NCBI RefSeq assembly: GCF_004402235.1
Contig: NZ_SOFS01000025.1
Span: 1 to 64,000, forward strand
Reading direction: 5' to 3'
DNA length: 64,000 nt
Source: Cryobacterium glucosi
GTDB lineage: Bacteria; Actinomycetota; Actinomycetes; Actinomycetales; Microbacteriaceae
The notes below the pieces were generated by a model that did not search any database, had not been told where the DNA came from, and worked only from the letters and a program-made list of their open reading frames with translations. This document shows, in pieces, positions 1 through 7,723 of the stretch (position 1 is the stretch's first letter; each line of letters opens with the position of its first letter). A program made the translations under genes and the position numbers.

Positions 1-99
1 CCACTAATCCGAAGAGCAAGCTCTCCATCATCGTTCGACTTGCATGTGTTAAGCACGCCGCCAGCGTTCGTCCTGAGCCAGGATCAAACTCTCCGTAAA
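1..99 (-). rRNA. 16S ribosomal RNA, 5' end only (partial)
   Basis: The reverse complement carries the universal bacterial 16S start, AGAGTTTGATCCTGGCTCAG, followed by the conserved stretch ending in ACATGCAAGTCGAACG and then variable region V1. Counting back seven bases from the AGAGTTTG block, as in E. coli numbering, puts the mature 5' end near base 99. The gene leaves the window at base 1, so only about 99 bases are present. The V1 hairpin, with AGCTTGCT and GGATTAGTGG, is of the type seen in Microbacteriaceae. This is a family-level inference only. Confidence 0.97.
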
Positions 100-389
100 T
101 GTTTGATTGACTAACCAAGCAAGCCTGGCGTCACATCTAGTGTGCCGAGCCGCCGGAATGGGCGAACACGACACAAGTTTGAAACTGACAGAACAAATCA
201 TTACTGACTTGCTTTGTTGTTATAAATGTTTTCCAAAGGAATCTCCTGGCCCTTCACCGCTAGAAACGGATCCAAACCACGAGGTTTTTGGCATTTGACA
301 TTGTGCACGCTGTTGAGTTCTCAAGGATCGGACGCACCCGGCTTCAGGCCACACCGTAACCGGCTTAGTGGCTGTCGCTCCGAGGCAAC
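100..389 (-). other. Transcribed leader of the rRNA operon
   Basis: This is the stretch between the predicted transcription start (about 389) and the mature 16S 5' end. It contains TTGAGAACTCAACAG (reverse strand, 310-324). High-GC Gram-positive bacteria carry this motif in the pre-16S leader, where it belongs to the processing and antitermination region. No open reading frame here looks real, and the base composition is more AT-rich than in the protein genes. Confidence 0.75.
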
Positions 390-395
390 TTGTCT

Positions 396-424
396 AACTT
401 ACCGATCCAATCAGTCCCTGTCAA
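396..424 (-). promoter_or_regulatory. rRNA operon promoter (-35 TTGACA, 17-nt spacer, -10 TAAGTT)
   Basis: On the reverse strand a perfect -35 hexamer TTGACA (424-419) is followed, after exactly 17 bases, by TAAGTT (401-396). This is the best sigma-70-type promoter in the window. It points at the 16S gene about 300 bases downstream. Transcription should start near base 389. No second promoter of comparable quality was found further upstream, although rRNA operons often have several. Confidence 0.85.
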
Positions 425-720
425 ATCCGGTGAATCCCGCCCTCCGAGCACGCCAAAGCGAACTCGAAACACCGAACACCGACCCGACAAACAACCGAAA
501 GGAAGGAGAGTTACCAGCCTAGACCTCCCACACCGGTTACCCCAGCAAAGGGGACAAACAAGGCGAAGAAGATAAAAACTGTGGTCCCACGTGGGGCCGG
601 AAAGCACTGCGGCTTTTCCGCACCTTTGGGGTACGTGAAGACATTACGTGCCCCCACCACCCCCGTCAAAACCCGCACCACCCCGGGCGTGTCACGCCCC
701 CGATGCCCGCCCACGAGCAT
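425..720. other. Non-coding stretch between the rRNA promoter and the ahcY 3' side
   Basis: No convincing gene is present. Short reading frames here have no start-site signal and no recognisable sequence. A small hairpin GCGGCTTTTCCGC lies at 609-621. The region probably holds upstream activating sequence for the rRNA promoter, but no specific site could be identified. Confidence 0.5.
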
Positions 721-783
721 CCGCGAGAGTACACATTTGGCCCTTAAACCCGCGGTTTAAGGGCCAAAAGTGCGCTCTCGCGG
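721..783. repeat. 63-bp near-palindrome between rRNA promoter and ahcY
   Basis: Inner arms of 14 bp (736-749 and 755-768, TTTGGCCCTTAAAC and its complement) pair perfectly around a 5-base loop. Outer arms of 9 bp (721-729 and 775-783, CCGCGAGAG/CTCTCGCGG) also pair perfectly. The six bases between inner and outer arms pair at three positions. It lies 121 bases past the ahcY stop, so it could end ahcY transcription, but it has no T-run. It may be a dispersed intergenic palindrome. Confidence 0.8.
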
Positions 784-904
784 CACGAAAGAAGCCCACC
801 CGACTGCGGGCGGGCGGCGGGCGGGGACGCCGGCGGATACGACAGAGCGCCCGCAACCGCCGCAGGAGCGGTGGATGCGGGCGCTCTGAAACACGGCGTG
901 CGGG

Positions 905-2404
905 TCAGTAGCGGTACTGGTCGACCTTGTATGGGCCGTCGATGGGCACGCCGATGTAGGCGGACTGCTCGGGGCTCAGCACGGTGAGTTCGACGCCGAG
1001 GGCGTCGAGGTGCAGCCGGGCGACCTTCTCGTCGAGGTGCTTCGGCAGCACGTACACGCCGACCGGGTATTTCTCCGGGTAGCAGTACAGCTCGATCTGG
1101 GCGAGCACCTGGTTCGTGAAGGAGTTGCTCATCACGAAGGAGGGGTGTCCGGTCGCGTTGCCGAGGTTCATCAGGCGCCCCTCGGAGAGCACGAGGATGC
1201 TGCGCCCGCTCGGCAGGTGCCACTCGTCGACCTGCGGCTTGATCTCCACCCGTACGGCGCCTTCGAGGGTCTCGAGCGCGGCCATGTCGATCTCGTTGTC
1301 GAAGTGGCCGACGTTCGCGATGATCGCGAGGTGCTTCATCTTGAGCATGTGCTCGGTGCGGATTACGTTGAAGTTGCCGGTGCCGCTCACGAAGATGTCG
1401 ACCTGCTCGACGACCGACTCCAGCCGGGCGACCTGGAAGCCGTCCATCGCGGCCTGCAGGGCGTTGATCGGGTCGATCTCGCTTACGATCACGCGAGCGC
1501 CCTGGCCGCGCAGGGCCTCTGCCGCACCCTTGCCCACGTCGCCGTATCCGGCGACGAAGACGACCTTGCCTCCGATGAGCACGTCGGTCGCCCGGTTGAG
1601 CCCGTCGGGCAGGGAGTGGCGGATGCCGTACTTGTTGTCGAACTTCGACTTCGTCACCGAGTCGTTCACATTGATCGCGGGGAAGAGCAGTTCGTGGGCG
1701 CTGGCCAGTTCGTACAGGCGGTGGACGCCCGTCGTGGTCTCCTCGGTCACGCCGGCGAGACCGGCGGCGATCTCGGTCCAGCGGTTGGAAGATTCCGCGA
1801 GCGAGTGACGGAGGACGTCCAGTACCACCCGGTACTCATGGCTGTCGGACGCGGTCGCCTCGGGGACGGCGCCGGCAAGTTCGAATTCGCGGCCCTTGTG
1901 CACGAGCATCGTGGCGTCGCCGCCGTCGTCGAGGATCATGTTCGGTCCGGCCCAGGTCTCCCCCGCCGCCGCGGCCTCGATGCTCCAGTCGAAGATCTGC
2001 TGGGTGCACCACCAGTAGTCCTCGAGCGATTCACCCTTCCAGGCGAAGACGGGAACGCCGGCCGGGTTCTCCGGGGTCCCGGTCGGGCCGACCGCGATGG
2101 CCGCGGCGGCGTCGTCCTGGGTGGAGAAGATGTTGCAGCTCGCCCAGCGCACCTGCGCGCCGAGGGCCACGAGGGTCTCGATGAGGACGGCGGTCTGCAC
2201 GGTCATGTGCAGGGACCCGGCGATGCGTGCGCCGGTGAGCGGCTTCGATTCGCCGAATTCGGCGCGGAGGGCCATCAGGCCGGGCATCTCGTTCTCGGCG
2301 AGACGCAACTGGTGCCGGCCCGCCTCGGCGAGCTGCGGGTCGGCGATCTTGAAGATGGGCGCGAGCGAGGGCGCGGTGGATACAGGGGACGAGGCGACAG
2401 TCAT
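905..2404 (-). CDS. ahcY: Adenosylhomocysteinase (S-adenosyl-L-homocysteine hydrolase)
   Basis: This cytosolic NAD-dependent enzyme splits S-adenosylhomocysteine into adenosine and homocysteine, clearing the product of SAM-dependent methylation. The 499-residue protein has the family's N-terminal substrate region ([10 protein letters not shown], Cys90), the [16 protein letters not shown] block with the Lys and Asp used in catalysis, the Rossmann motif [10 protein letters not shown], and the diagnostic C-terminus YKVDQYRY that closes the active site. An upstream in-frame start would add 16 unconserved residues, so the start at 2404 is preferred. A hairpin separates it from the DUF3499 gene upstream. 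Its length fits the actinobacterial form, which has the insertion absent from animal enzymes. Confidence 0.97.
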   Translation of the reverse strand: MTVASSPVSTAPSLAPIFKIADPQLAEAGRHQLRLAENEMPGLMALRAEFGESKPLTGARIAGSLHMTVQTAVLIETLVALGAQVRWASCNIFSTQDDAAAAIAVGPTGTPENPAGVPVFAWKGESLEDYWWCTQQIFDWSIEAAAAGETWAGPNMILDDGGDATMLVHKGREFELAGAVPEATASDSHEYRVVLDVLRHSLAESSNRWTEIAAGLAGVTEETTTGVHRLYELASAHELLFPAINVNDSVTKSKFDNKYGIRHSLPDGLNRATDVLIGGKVVFVAGYGDVGKGAAEALRGQGARVIVSEIDPINALQAAMDGFQVARLESVVEQVDIFVSGTGNFNVIRTEHMLKMKHLAIIANVGHFDNEIDMAALETLEGAVRVEIKPQVDEWHLPSGRSILVLSEGRLMNLGNATGHPSFVMSNSFTNQVLAQIELYCYPEKYPVGVYVLPKHLDEKVARLHLDALGVELTVLSPEQSAYIGVPIDGPYKVDQYRY

Positions 2405-2431
2405 GCGACCATCATGCCATTCCCTGCGCCG

Positions 2432-2460
2432 CCCCGGCTGGGTGTGTCCCACGGCCGGGG
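2432..2460 (-). terminator. GC-rich stem-loop between DUF3499 gene and ahcY
   Basis: On the reverse strand CCCCGGC and TGGG pair with CCCA and GCCGGGG around a 5-base loop, an 11-bp stem with one two-base bulge. It lies just after the DUF3499 stop and 28 bases before the ahcY start. It could terminate the former or attenuate the latter. There is no T-run. It does not match the SAH riboswitch pattern as far as can be judged by eye. Confidence 0.5.
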
Positions 2461-2481
2461 TTCGCCCTCGCCCGCCCGGGT

Positions 2482-2724
2482 TCAGGCGTCGGGGCCGCCC
2501 GGGGTGTCCGCTTCGCTCATCGCGCCCATCGTGCTGAGCCGGATGAGCTGCCAGCCGTGCGGGACGCTTGTCAGGCGGGCGTGCCGGTCGCAGAGGTCGA
2601 AGGCGTGCGGTTCACGCTCGATCGAAAGCGGGCCGAGCACGGCCATGGAGTCGCCGTAGTCGAAGGTGAGCGTCGCGACGGACTCGTCCGGACAGGCGAC
2701 GCGGGAGCAAGGGCGGAATGACAT
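2482..2724 (-). CDS. DUF3499 family small cysteine protein
   Basis: This 80-residue protein matches the actinobacterial DUF3499 pattern: an N-terminal C-S-R-x-A-C pair, the block [13 protein letters not shown], then [10 protein letters not shown] and GWQLIRL. The spaced Cys and His residues (CSRVAC near the start, DLCDRH in the middle) suggest metal binding, but no function is established. In Mycobacterium tuberculosis the equivalent pair is, from memory, Rv3258c and Rv3259, transcribed divergently as here. A -10-like TAGCCT ends 9 bases before the start codon, so the transcript probably has almost no leader. Confidence 0.88.
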   Translation of the reverse strand: MSFRPCSRVACPDESVATLTFDYGDSMAVLGPLSIEREPHAFDLCDRHARLTSVPHGWQLIRLSTMGAMSEADTPGGPDA

Positions 2725-2732
2725 TACCGTTC

Positions 2733-2763
2733 AGGCTACCCGCGTCGGCGCCAGAAGTAAGAT
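2733..2763. promoter_or_regulatory. Divergent -10 boxes for the DUF3499 and zincin-like genes
   Basis: On the forward strand TAAGAT (2758-2763) is followed by six bases and then the ATG at 2770. On the reverse strand TAGCCT (2738-2733) is followed by eight bases and the ATG at 2724. Spacing of six to eight bases puts transcription starts at or next to both start codons, suggesting leaderless mRNAs. No good -35 hexamers are visible. Confidence 0.55.
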
Positions 2764-2769
2764 GAAGGC

Positions 2770-3222
2770 ATGTCCCGATCCCGTCGATCTGCCGCGCCGC
2801 CGCCCGCGCCGATGCAGCGCGGAAGCGGGCGCGATCGGCACGGGCGCGGCATCCGCAGCTCGGCGACGGGGCCGTTCCTGCCGCCGCTGAACACCCGGAT
2901 CGACCTGTTCGACATGACCGTCGCCTCGACCGTCGACTACCTGCGTTCGGTCTGGCCGGACCAGCTCGCCGACGTGGCCTTCGAGGTCGCGGCAGGCCCT
3001 TATTCTGTCGTTCCGGGCGTCGGCGTCGAACGCTGGGCCGTTCACGCCGCCGAGCGGCGCATCGTGTTCTACCGGCTGCCGATCCAGCGCCTCACCCGGC
3101 TGCACCGCAATGACGACCTGCACCGCCGCATGGTGATCGAGAGCTGCGTCTTCCGCGCGATCGCCGAGCTGCTCGGCAAGGATCCCTGGGACCTCGCGCC
3201 CGATCGCTTCCGGCACTTCTAA
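2770..3222 (+). CDS. Zincin-like metallopeptidase-family protein without HExxH
   Basis: The 150-residue protein fits the small actinobacterial 'metallopeptidase family' (zincin-1 type) usually encoded divergently from DUF3499. Residues 1-40 are basic and Pro/Gly-rich, and the conserved part begins at FDMTVASTVDYL. Where related zincins have a zinc-binding HExxH helix, this one reads VIESCVFRAIAELLGKDPW, with no histidine, so zinc-dependent proteolysis is unlikely. The ending KDPWDLAPDRFRHF is typical of the group. Start chosen because the -10 box TAAGAT sits six bases upstream. The cellular role is unknown. Confidence 0.75.
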   Translation: MSRSRRSAAPPPAPMQRGSGRDRHGRGIRSSATGPFLPPLNTRIDLFDMTVASTVDYLRSVWPDQLADVAFEVAAGPYSVVPGVGVERWAVHAAERRIVFYRLPIQRLTRLHRNDDLHRRMVIESCVFRAIAELLGKDPWDLAPDRFRHF

Positions 3223-3358
3223 CAGCACCACTTCTCACAGTGAATGCGGGTGAGCGGATGCCGCCCAAAAAGTAATTCCAAACCGATTCCGTGTCGGGGC
3301 CGAACCATTGTCAGCACCACAGACAACCACTTCCCCCACAGACACGAAGGATCACATC

Positions 3359-4033
3359 ATGCGCACTTTCCAGAAGGCAACCATCAGCTTCGCCGCAGCA
3401 GCCCTCCTCCTCGGAGGCCTCGCCGCCTGCTCCAGCACCGCGACCGCAGGCTCCGCGGCGTCGACTCCCTCCGCAACCTCCTCGTCCGCTCCGACGCCCG
3501 TCGCCTCGATCCCCTCCCTCAAGGGCGTCGACACGGCCGTTCTCCTCGACGGCGACTTCGCCGCGGCGCTCACGAGCCTCGGCCTGACCCCCGGCACCGT
3601 CGGCACCGCCACCCTCACCGATGGCAGCCTGCACTTCCCGATCACCGGCGGAAACGTGGACTACTACGACCCCGCACAGAGCTACCGCCCGTTCGTCCAG
3701 GGTTCGATCAAGCACGAAGGTTCCGGCTTCTCGCTCACGGCCGGCTCGACCGTCGTCGAACTGACCAACTTCACGATCGACCCCGGCACCTCGAAGCTCT
3801 TCGGTGACGTGTCGGTCAACGGCACCTCCGCCGCCACCCAGGTCCTCCTGTTCGACCTCTACGGCGGAACCCTGAAGCCGCTGCAGATGGACGGCGACAA
3901 CGCGATCCTCGAGGGCACGACCGTGCACATCTCGTCCGTCGCCGCCGGCCTGCTCAACAAGACCTTCGGAACCGACGCCGTCAAGGACCAGCTCCTCGTC
4001 GGCATCGCGAAGATCACCGTCGCCACCAAGTAA
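3359..4033 (+). CDS. Secreted lipoprotein, HtaA-like beta domain (uncertain)
   Basis: The start at 3359 is chosen because AGGA precedes it by eight bases and a clean signal peptide follows. MRTFQKAT is followed by a hydrophobic stretch and the lipobox LAAC (Cys at about residue 21), so the protein should be lipid-anchored outside the membrane. A Ser/Thr/Ala/Pro-rich linker follows to about residue 50. The rest alternates beta-strand-like segments with the pattern KHEGSGFSLTAG, VELTNFTIDP, LFGDVSVNG. This resembles HtaA-type heme-binding repeats and other actinobacterial surface proteins, but no diagnostic residues can be assigned. It stands alone, ends in a terminator-like hairpin, and has no obvious functional partner. 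Confidence 0.7.
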   Translation: MRTFQKATISFAAAALLLGGLAACSSTATAGSAASTPSATSSSAPTPVASIPSLKGVDTAVLLDGDFAAALTSLGLTPGTVGTATLTDGSLHFPITGGNVDYYDPAQSYRPFVQGSIKHEGSGFSLTAGSTVVELTNFTIDPGTSKLFGDVSVNGTSAATQVLLFDLYGGTLKPLQMDGDNAILEGTTVHISSVAAGLLNKTFGTDAVKDQLLVGIAKITVATK

Positions 4034-4045
4034 CACCGCTCGAAG

Positions 4046-4062
4046 CGGGCCCGACCGGCCCG
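4046..4062 (+). terminator. Short GC hairpin after the lipoprotein gene
   Basis: CGGGCC (4046-4051) and GGCCCG (4057-4062) pair around a 5-base loop, 12 bases after the stop codon. This probably acts as a terminator without a T-run, as is common in high-GC actinobacteria. Confidence 0.5.
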
Positions 4063-4065
4063 GTT

Positions 4066-4120
4066 GAATTGCGGACAGAGCACCTTCGTCGACACGACGA
4101 AGGTGCTCTGTCCGCAATTC
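4066..4120. repeat. Perfect 25-bp inverted repeat with 5-base loop
   Basis: Bases 4066-4090 and 4096-4120 are exact reverse complements (25 of 25) around GACAC. The element lies between two convergent genes (lipoprotein ending 4033, mannosyltransferase ending 4166), so it can act as a bidirectional terminator. A stem this long and perfect is more than termination needs. It may be a dispersed palindromic element. Confidence 0.9.
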
Positions 4121-4165
4121 GGCGTTAACCGGCCCGTTTCGGGGGCGGGGTGCGCTGGCGGATGC

Positions 4166-5566
4166 TCAGCGCGGGGGGCGCAGGAAGCGCACGGCGCGGA
4201 GGGGCGCACCGAGCATCCGCGCCCGCACGGCTGGGTCGAGCCGGACGGCCGACCCGGCGAGAACGATGACGAGCGCAGCCGTGATCGCCCAGGTCAGCTC
4301 GAGCGAAGGCAGGATCTGCCGCAGTGTGAGCGCGAGCGGGATGGCGAGCCACTCCCAGCGACCGCTGAGCGCCACGAACGGCAGCAGCAGCAGCGCGTAC
4401 CACGGGTACCGCGGGCTCAGGATGAGCAGGGTGCTGCCGATCATCACGAGCTGGCCGAGCCAGGGCCGATCGGGATCGGTCTTCCAGAACACGAGCGCCG
4501 CAATGATCACGAGCAGGCCGCCGGCAACGAAGACCGCGGCACCGCCGGGGGCCACGAGCGAGACGAGCGCAAAACGTTTGCCGTTGTCGTAGCCCTCCTC
4601 GCTGAGATAGCCGGGCAGGTAGCCGAGCACGCCGATCCCGGTCGTGAGAACGTACGGCACGTAGAGCGCGAAGAACGTGACGACCGCGGCGAGGCCGACC
4701 TTCCAGCCCTGCCTGCGGAGCATCGCCGGGGCCGCGATCACGGGGACGAGCTTCACGGCGATCGCGATCCCGAGGGCGATGCCGCCCCGCCAATACCGCG
4801 CCCGGGTGACGAGAAGCGCCGCGGCGAGGGTGAACACCACGCCGAGCAGGTCGACGTGCGAATTCGTGATCGCCTCTGAGGCCACGAGCGGGCACCACGC
4901 CCAGTACGCGGCGTACCGCGGGTCGATGCCGCGGCGCCGCATCCCGGCGAGAAGGAGCACGGTCGTTCCGAGGCTGAGCACCAGCCCGCCGAGTTGCAGC
5001 GGCCAGTAGGTCGCCGTCGGCGGCACCAGGAAGCGGATGCCCGCAAAGTAGAGCTCCGCCGCCGGCGGGTAGATCGTCGGGACGGTCGGCCGGTTGAGCG
5101 CGGTGCAGAGCACGGCGTCCGAGGCAGTCTTGTGCGTCACCACGATGCGCCGGCCCTGGCAGGTCTCCGGGACCGTGCCCGACGGCACCGTCGCCGGGAA
5201 CAACCACTCCGGGCGAAGGGAGTCGAGCCGGTCGTCGGCCGGGACGTAGGCGTACGGCGAGATGCCGGCGTTCTGCACGATGCCGTCCCAGGCATACCGT
5301 GCCGAGTCCGTGCTCGTGTTCGGCGGCCCGATCATCGCCGCGACCCCGATGCCGAGCGACCCGGCGAGCACGAGCACCACCACGGCGCGCCCCCGGACCC
5401 GCCGCAGCAGGAAGACGGCCGCTGCGAACAGCGCCCAGAGCACCCCGGTGCAGACCAGGAGGGGGACCGTGTCCCGCGTCGGTTGGAAGAGCGAGAAGAC
5501 CAGCACGCAGTACCCGGTCAGCGTCGCACTCGCGGCCAGGAGGAGGGAGATGATCGTAATGCGCAC
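4166..5566 (-). CDS. GT87-type polyprenol-phosphate-mannose mannosyltransferase, multi-pass
   Basis: This 466-residue membrane protein has about ten hydrophobic segments and the first-loop motif STDSARYAWDGIVQNAGISPY. Its acidic residues (Asp87, Asp94) are typical of GT-C enzymes that use polyprenyl-phosphate sugars outside the membrane. IYPPAAELYF and SHVDLLGV follow as in the GT87/DUF2029 group. The preferred start is a GTG at 5566 with AGGA seven bases upstream. A longer frame to 6241 overlaps the divergent molybdoenzyme gene and is rejected. It likely adds mannose to a lipid or wall glycan. The exact acceptor cannot be told. Confidence 0.8.
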   Translation of the reverse strand: MRITIISLLLAASATLTGYCVLVFSLFQPTRDTVPLLVCTGVLWALFAAAVFLLRRVRGRAVVVLVLAGSLGIGVAAMIGPPNTSTDSARYAWDGIVQNAGISPYAYVPADDRLDSLRPEWLFPATVPSGTVPETCQGRRIVVTHKTASDAVLCTALNRPTVPTIYPPAAELYFAGIRFLVPPTATYWPLQLGGLVLSLGTTVLLLAGMRRRGIDPRYAAYWAWCPLVASEAITNSHVDLLGVVFTLAAALLVTRARYWRGGIALGIAIAVKLVPVIAAPAMLRRQGWKVGLAAVVTFFALYVPYVLTTGIGVLGYLPGYLSEEGYDNGKRFALVSLVAPGGAAVFVAGGLLVIIAALVFWKTDPDRPWLGQLVMIGSTLLILSPRYPWYALLLLPFVALSGRWEWLAIPLALTLRQILPSLELTWAITAALVIVLAGSAVRLDPAVRARMLGAPLRAVRFLRPPR

Positions 5567-5683
5567 GAGGCCATCCTGTCGGAGTTCCGCGGCGAGCGCC
5601 GCCGAATCCCGGTTCGGAGAGCCGAACGGACCCGCCCCGTCACGGAACCGTAAGGTGTAGACCCGCCCGCGGGCATCCGCTGG

Positions 5684-7075
5684 ATGGTGCAATGGAACAT
5701 GCGCCAAGTGATGTACGAAGCCCAGCGAGCACTGGCCTCCCCCGTGCGAAACCCGCGGATGGCGACCGTGATCGGTCGACTGCTCGGGCTCGCCTTCGTG
5801 CTGTGCTTCGGCACCGGGCTGTACAGCCACTTTCTGCAGGAGCCGCTGCCGGGCATGCACTTCGCGACCCGGCCGGAGCTGCTCTACCAGTTCACCCAGG
5901 GCACCCACATCATCGCGGGCATCGCCTGCTTCCCGCTGCTGCTCGCGAAGCTGTTCATCGTCTTCCCCGACCTGTTCCAGCAGCCGCCGGTGAAATCGTT
6001 CCTCAATTTCCTCGAACGCGCGTCGATCGCCCTGTTCGTGGGCGCCTCGCTCGTGCAGATCACGATCGGCCTGCTCAACACCTACCAGTGGTACCCGTGG
6101 CCGTTCCCGTTCCGGGAGACGCACTTCGCGCTCGGCTGGGTGCTGATCGGATCGCTCGCCCTGCACATCGGCATCAAGCTGCCGATCATCGCCCGGGTCT
6201 GGCGCAAAGAGGCCGACGATGGCTCCGGCGACGACGACCACCTGACGGATGCCGTCGCCCGCGACCGCACGGCGACGCCGGAGGCCGTTCGCCTGTTCGG
6301 CTCGAGCCGGCCGACCGGGGTCACCGGCCGGCTGCTCGCCTGGATCGACGCGACACCGGACCTTCGGGCGGACGCCACTGCGGAACGCGCGCCGTCAGGG
6401 CTCGACACAGGATCCGCCTCAGCTTCCCGGGACGACACGGCCGACGCGGAAGACGCAGCGCGCACGGCTCACACGCGCCTCAGTCGGCGCGGCTTCCTCA
6501 CCACGGTCGGGGTGAGCGTCGGCACGGTCGTCGTGCTGACCACCGGGCAGACGGTCGCCCCGCTCGACGCGGTCAATGCCTTCGCACCGCGGAAGAAGGG
6601 CGTCGGTCAACAGGGGGTGCCGGTCAATCGCACCTCGAAGCAGGCGGACGTGGCCGCGGATGCCCTCGCGGCCGGCTGGGTACTGACGGTGGCGCACGCC
6701 GGGGTGGAGCGCAGCTTCAGCCGGTCCGAACTCCTCGCCATGCCCCAGACCGAGGTCGATCTGCCGATCGCCTGCGTCGAGGGCTGGAGCCAGCTGGCGC
6801 GGTGGCGCGGGGTTCGCCTGAGCGATCTGGCCGATCTGGTGTCGGCGGATGCCGCGGCATCCTTTCGCCTGACCAGCCTCGAGAAGAAGGGCGCGTACCG
6901 CCAGACCACGATGGGGTCGGAGTACGTGCGCGACCAGCTCACTCTCGTCGCTCTCGAGCTCAACGGGGAGACCCTCGACCTCGAGCACGGTTACCCGGCC
7001 CGGATGATCGCCCCCGGGCGGCCAGGGGTGCTGCAAACCAAATGGCTGAGCCGGATCGAGGCGATGGACGTATGA
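5684..7075 (+). CDS. Membrane-anchored molybdopterin oxidoreductase, sulfite-oxidase fold
   Basis: The 463-residue protein has three parts. Residues 25-172 hold four membrane helices with several histidines (His74, His147, His161), like a cytochrome-b or YedZ-type anchor. A hydrophilic linker (about 173-265) follows. The twin-arginine motif LSRRGFL (Arg268, Arg269) precedes a fifth helix. Residues 320-463 form a short sulfite-oxidase/YedY-type catalytic domain, with Cys364 in PIACVEGW as the expected molybdenum ligand. The catalytic part should face outside. The substrate is unknown. MsrP/YedY relatives repair oxidised methionine, and others act on sulfur or nitrogen oxides. An ATG at 5699 is an alternative start. 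The next gene overlaps by four bases. Confidence 0.85.
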   Translation: MVQWNMRQVMYEAQRALASPVRNPRMATVIGRLLGLAFVLCFGTGLYSHFLQEPLPGMHFATRPELLYQFTQGTHIIAGIACFPLLLAKLFIVFPDLFQQPPVKSFLNFLERASIALFVGASLVQITIGLLNTYQWYPWPFPFRETHFALGWVLIGSLALHIGIKLPIIARVWRKEADDGSGDDDHLTDAVARDRTATPEAVRLFGSSRPTGVTGRLLAWIDATPDLRADATAERAPSGLDTGSASASRDDTADAEDAARTAHTRLSRRGFLTTVGVSVGTVVVLTTGQTVAPLDAVNAFAPRKKGVGQQGVPVNRTSKQADVAADALAAGWVLTVAHAGVERSFSRSELLAMPQTEVDLPIACVEGWSQLARWRGVRLSDLADLVSADAAASFRLTSLEKKGAYRQTTMGSEYVRDQLTLVALELNGETLDLEHGYPARMIAPGRPGVLQTKWLSRIEAMDV

Positions 7076-7569
7076 GTACCGCACGCACTGCAGGAAACCG
7101 AAGCGTCGAAGCATCCGGATCCGGCGAACTGGGGCCGGCCCTCCGCGTCACGCGGATCGTGCTGATCACGCTCGGCCTCGCTGGTCTCGCCTGGGGCGCC
7201 TATGTACTGTTCGACAGCGTGAAGCCCGCGCGGATTCCCGGTATCGCCCTGTGGATGGGCGCGGCGATCGTGTTGCACGACGGGGTGATCTCGCCGCTCG
7301 TGTTCTTCTGCGGGATCCTGCTGCGCCGGGCCGGGCACCGAATCAGCGGAACGGTCATCCTCGTCGTGCAGGGGGCGATTGTGGTCGGCTCCGTCATGAG
7401 CCTGATCGTGGTGCCGTTGCTGATCGCGCAGTCGCGCGGCACCGGCAACCCGACGGTGTTGCCCCTCGACTACGGCGTGAACTTCGCCGTGTTCTGGGCA
7501 GCTGTCGCCGTCGTCACCGCGGCCGTGTCGTTCGGCCTCTACGCGCGGGGCCGGCGCCGGCTGCGCTGA
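7072..7569 (+). CDS. Small integral membrane protein, partner of the molybdoenzyme
   Basis: The ATG overlaps the preceding stop (ATGA), so the two proteins are translationally coupled. The 165-residue product has about four membrane segments (roughly 28-48, 58-80, 92-118, 130-155) and a short basic C-terminus (YARGRRRLR). No catalytic motif or family could be named. Its coupling to the sulfite-oxidase-fold protein suggests a subunit or assembly role. That is inference from position only. Confidence 0.75.
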   Translation: MSTARTAGNRSVEASGSGELGPALRVTRIVLITLGLAGLAWGAYVLFDSVKPARIPGIALWMGAAIVLHDGVISPLVFFCGILLRRAGHRISGTVILVVQGAIVVGSVMSLIVVPLLIAQSRGTGNPTVLPLDYGVNFAVFWAAVAVVTAAVSFGLYARGRRRLR

Positions 7570-7592
7570 CCCGCGTCGCGCGCGAGAACCGT

Positions 7593-7664
7593 AAGGTCGG
7601 AGAAATTCGCGACACACCTCATCCGCTGCCGGAGGTGACGGAGTGTCGCGAAAAACTCCGACTT
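7593..7664. repeat. Long imperfect inverted repeat with nested hairpin
   Basis: Arms 7593-7615 and 7643-7664 pair over about 20 positions (TTCGCGACAC with GTGTCGCGAA, TCGGAG with CTCCGA). The loop contains a second hairpin, ACCTC/GAGGT. It lies between two convergent genes ending at 7569 and 7724 and probably terminates both. It is the third long palindrome in the first 8 kb and differs in sequence from the others. Confidence 0.8.
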
Positions 7665-7723
7665 CACGCCGATCGAGACGACGGGCGAATGCCCGGTTGC
7701 GGGCGCGGGGCGAGCGCGGGGAC

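Noticed and set aside
100..720. Small open frames in the rRNA leader and upstream region
   Set aside because: They have no ribosome site, no similarity and overlap the rRNA promoter and leader.
2405..2481. SAH riboswitch before ahcY
   Set aside because: The 77-base gap holds a single hairpin that fits a terminator or attenuator. The conserved core expected for the riboswitch was not found by eye, though a covariance search would be decisive.
1010..2659. Long forward-strand open frame of 549 codons
   Set aside because: It is antisense to ahcY and its sequence is His/Asp/Arg/Gly-rich shadow with no start signal. The reverse frame is clearly adenosylhomocysteinase.
5568..6241. Upstream extension of the mannosyltransferase frame
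   Set aside because: It would cover most of the membrane part of the divergent molybdoenzyme and lacks family similarity. A GTG with a ribosome site at 5566 explains the gene.
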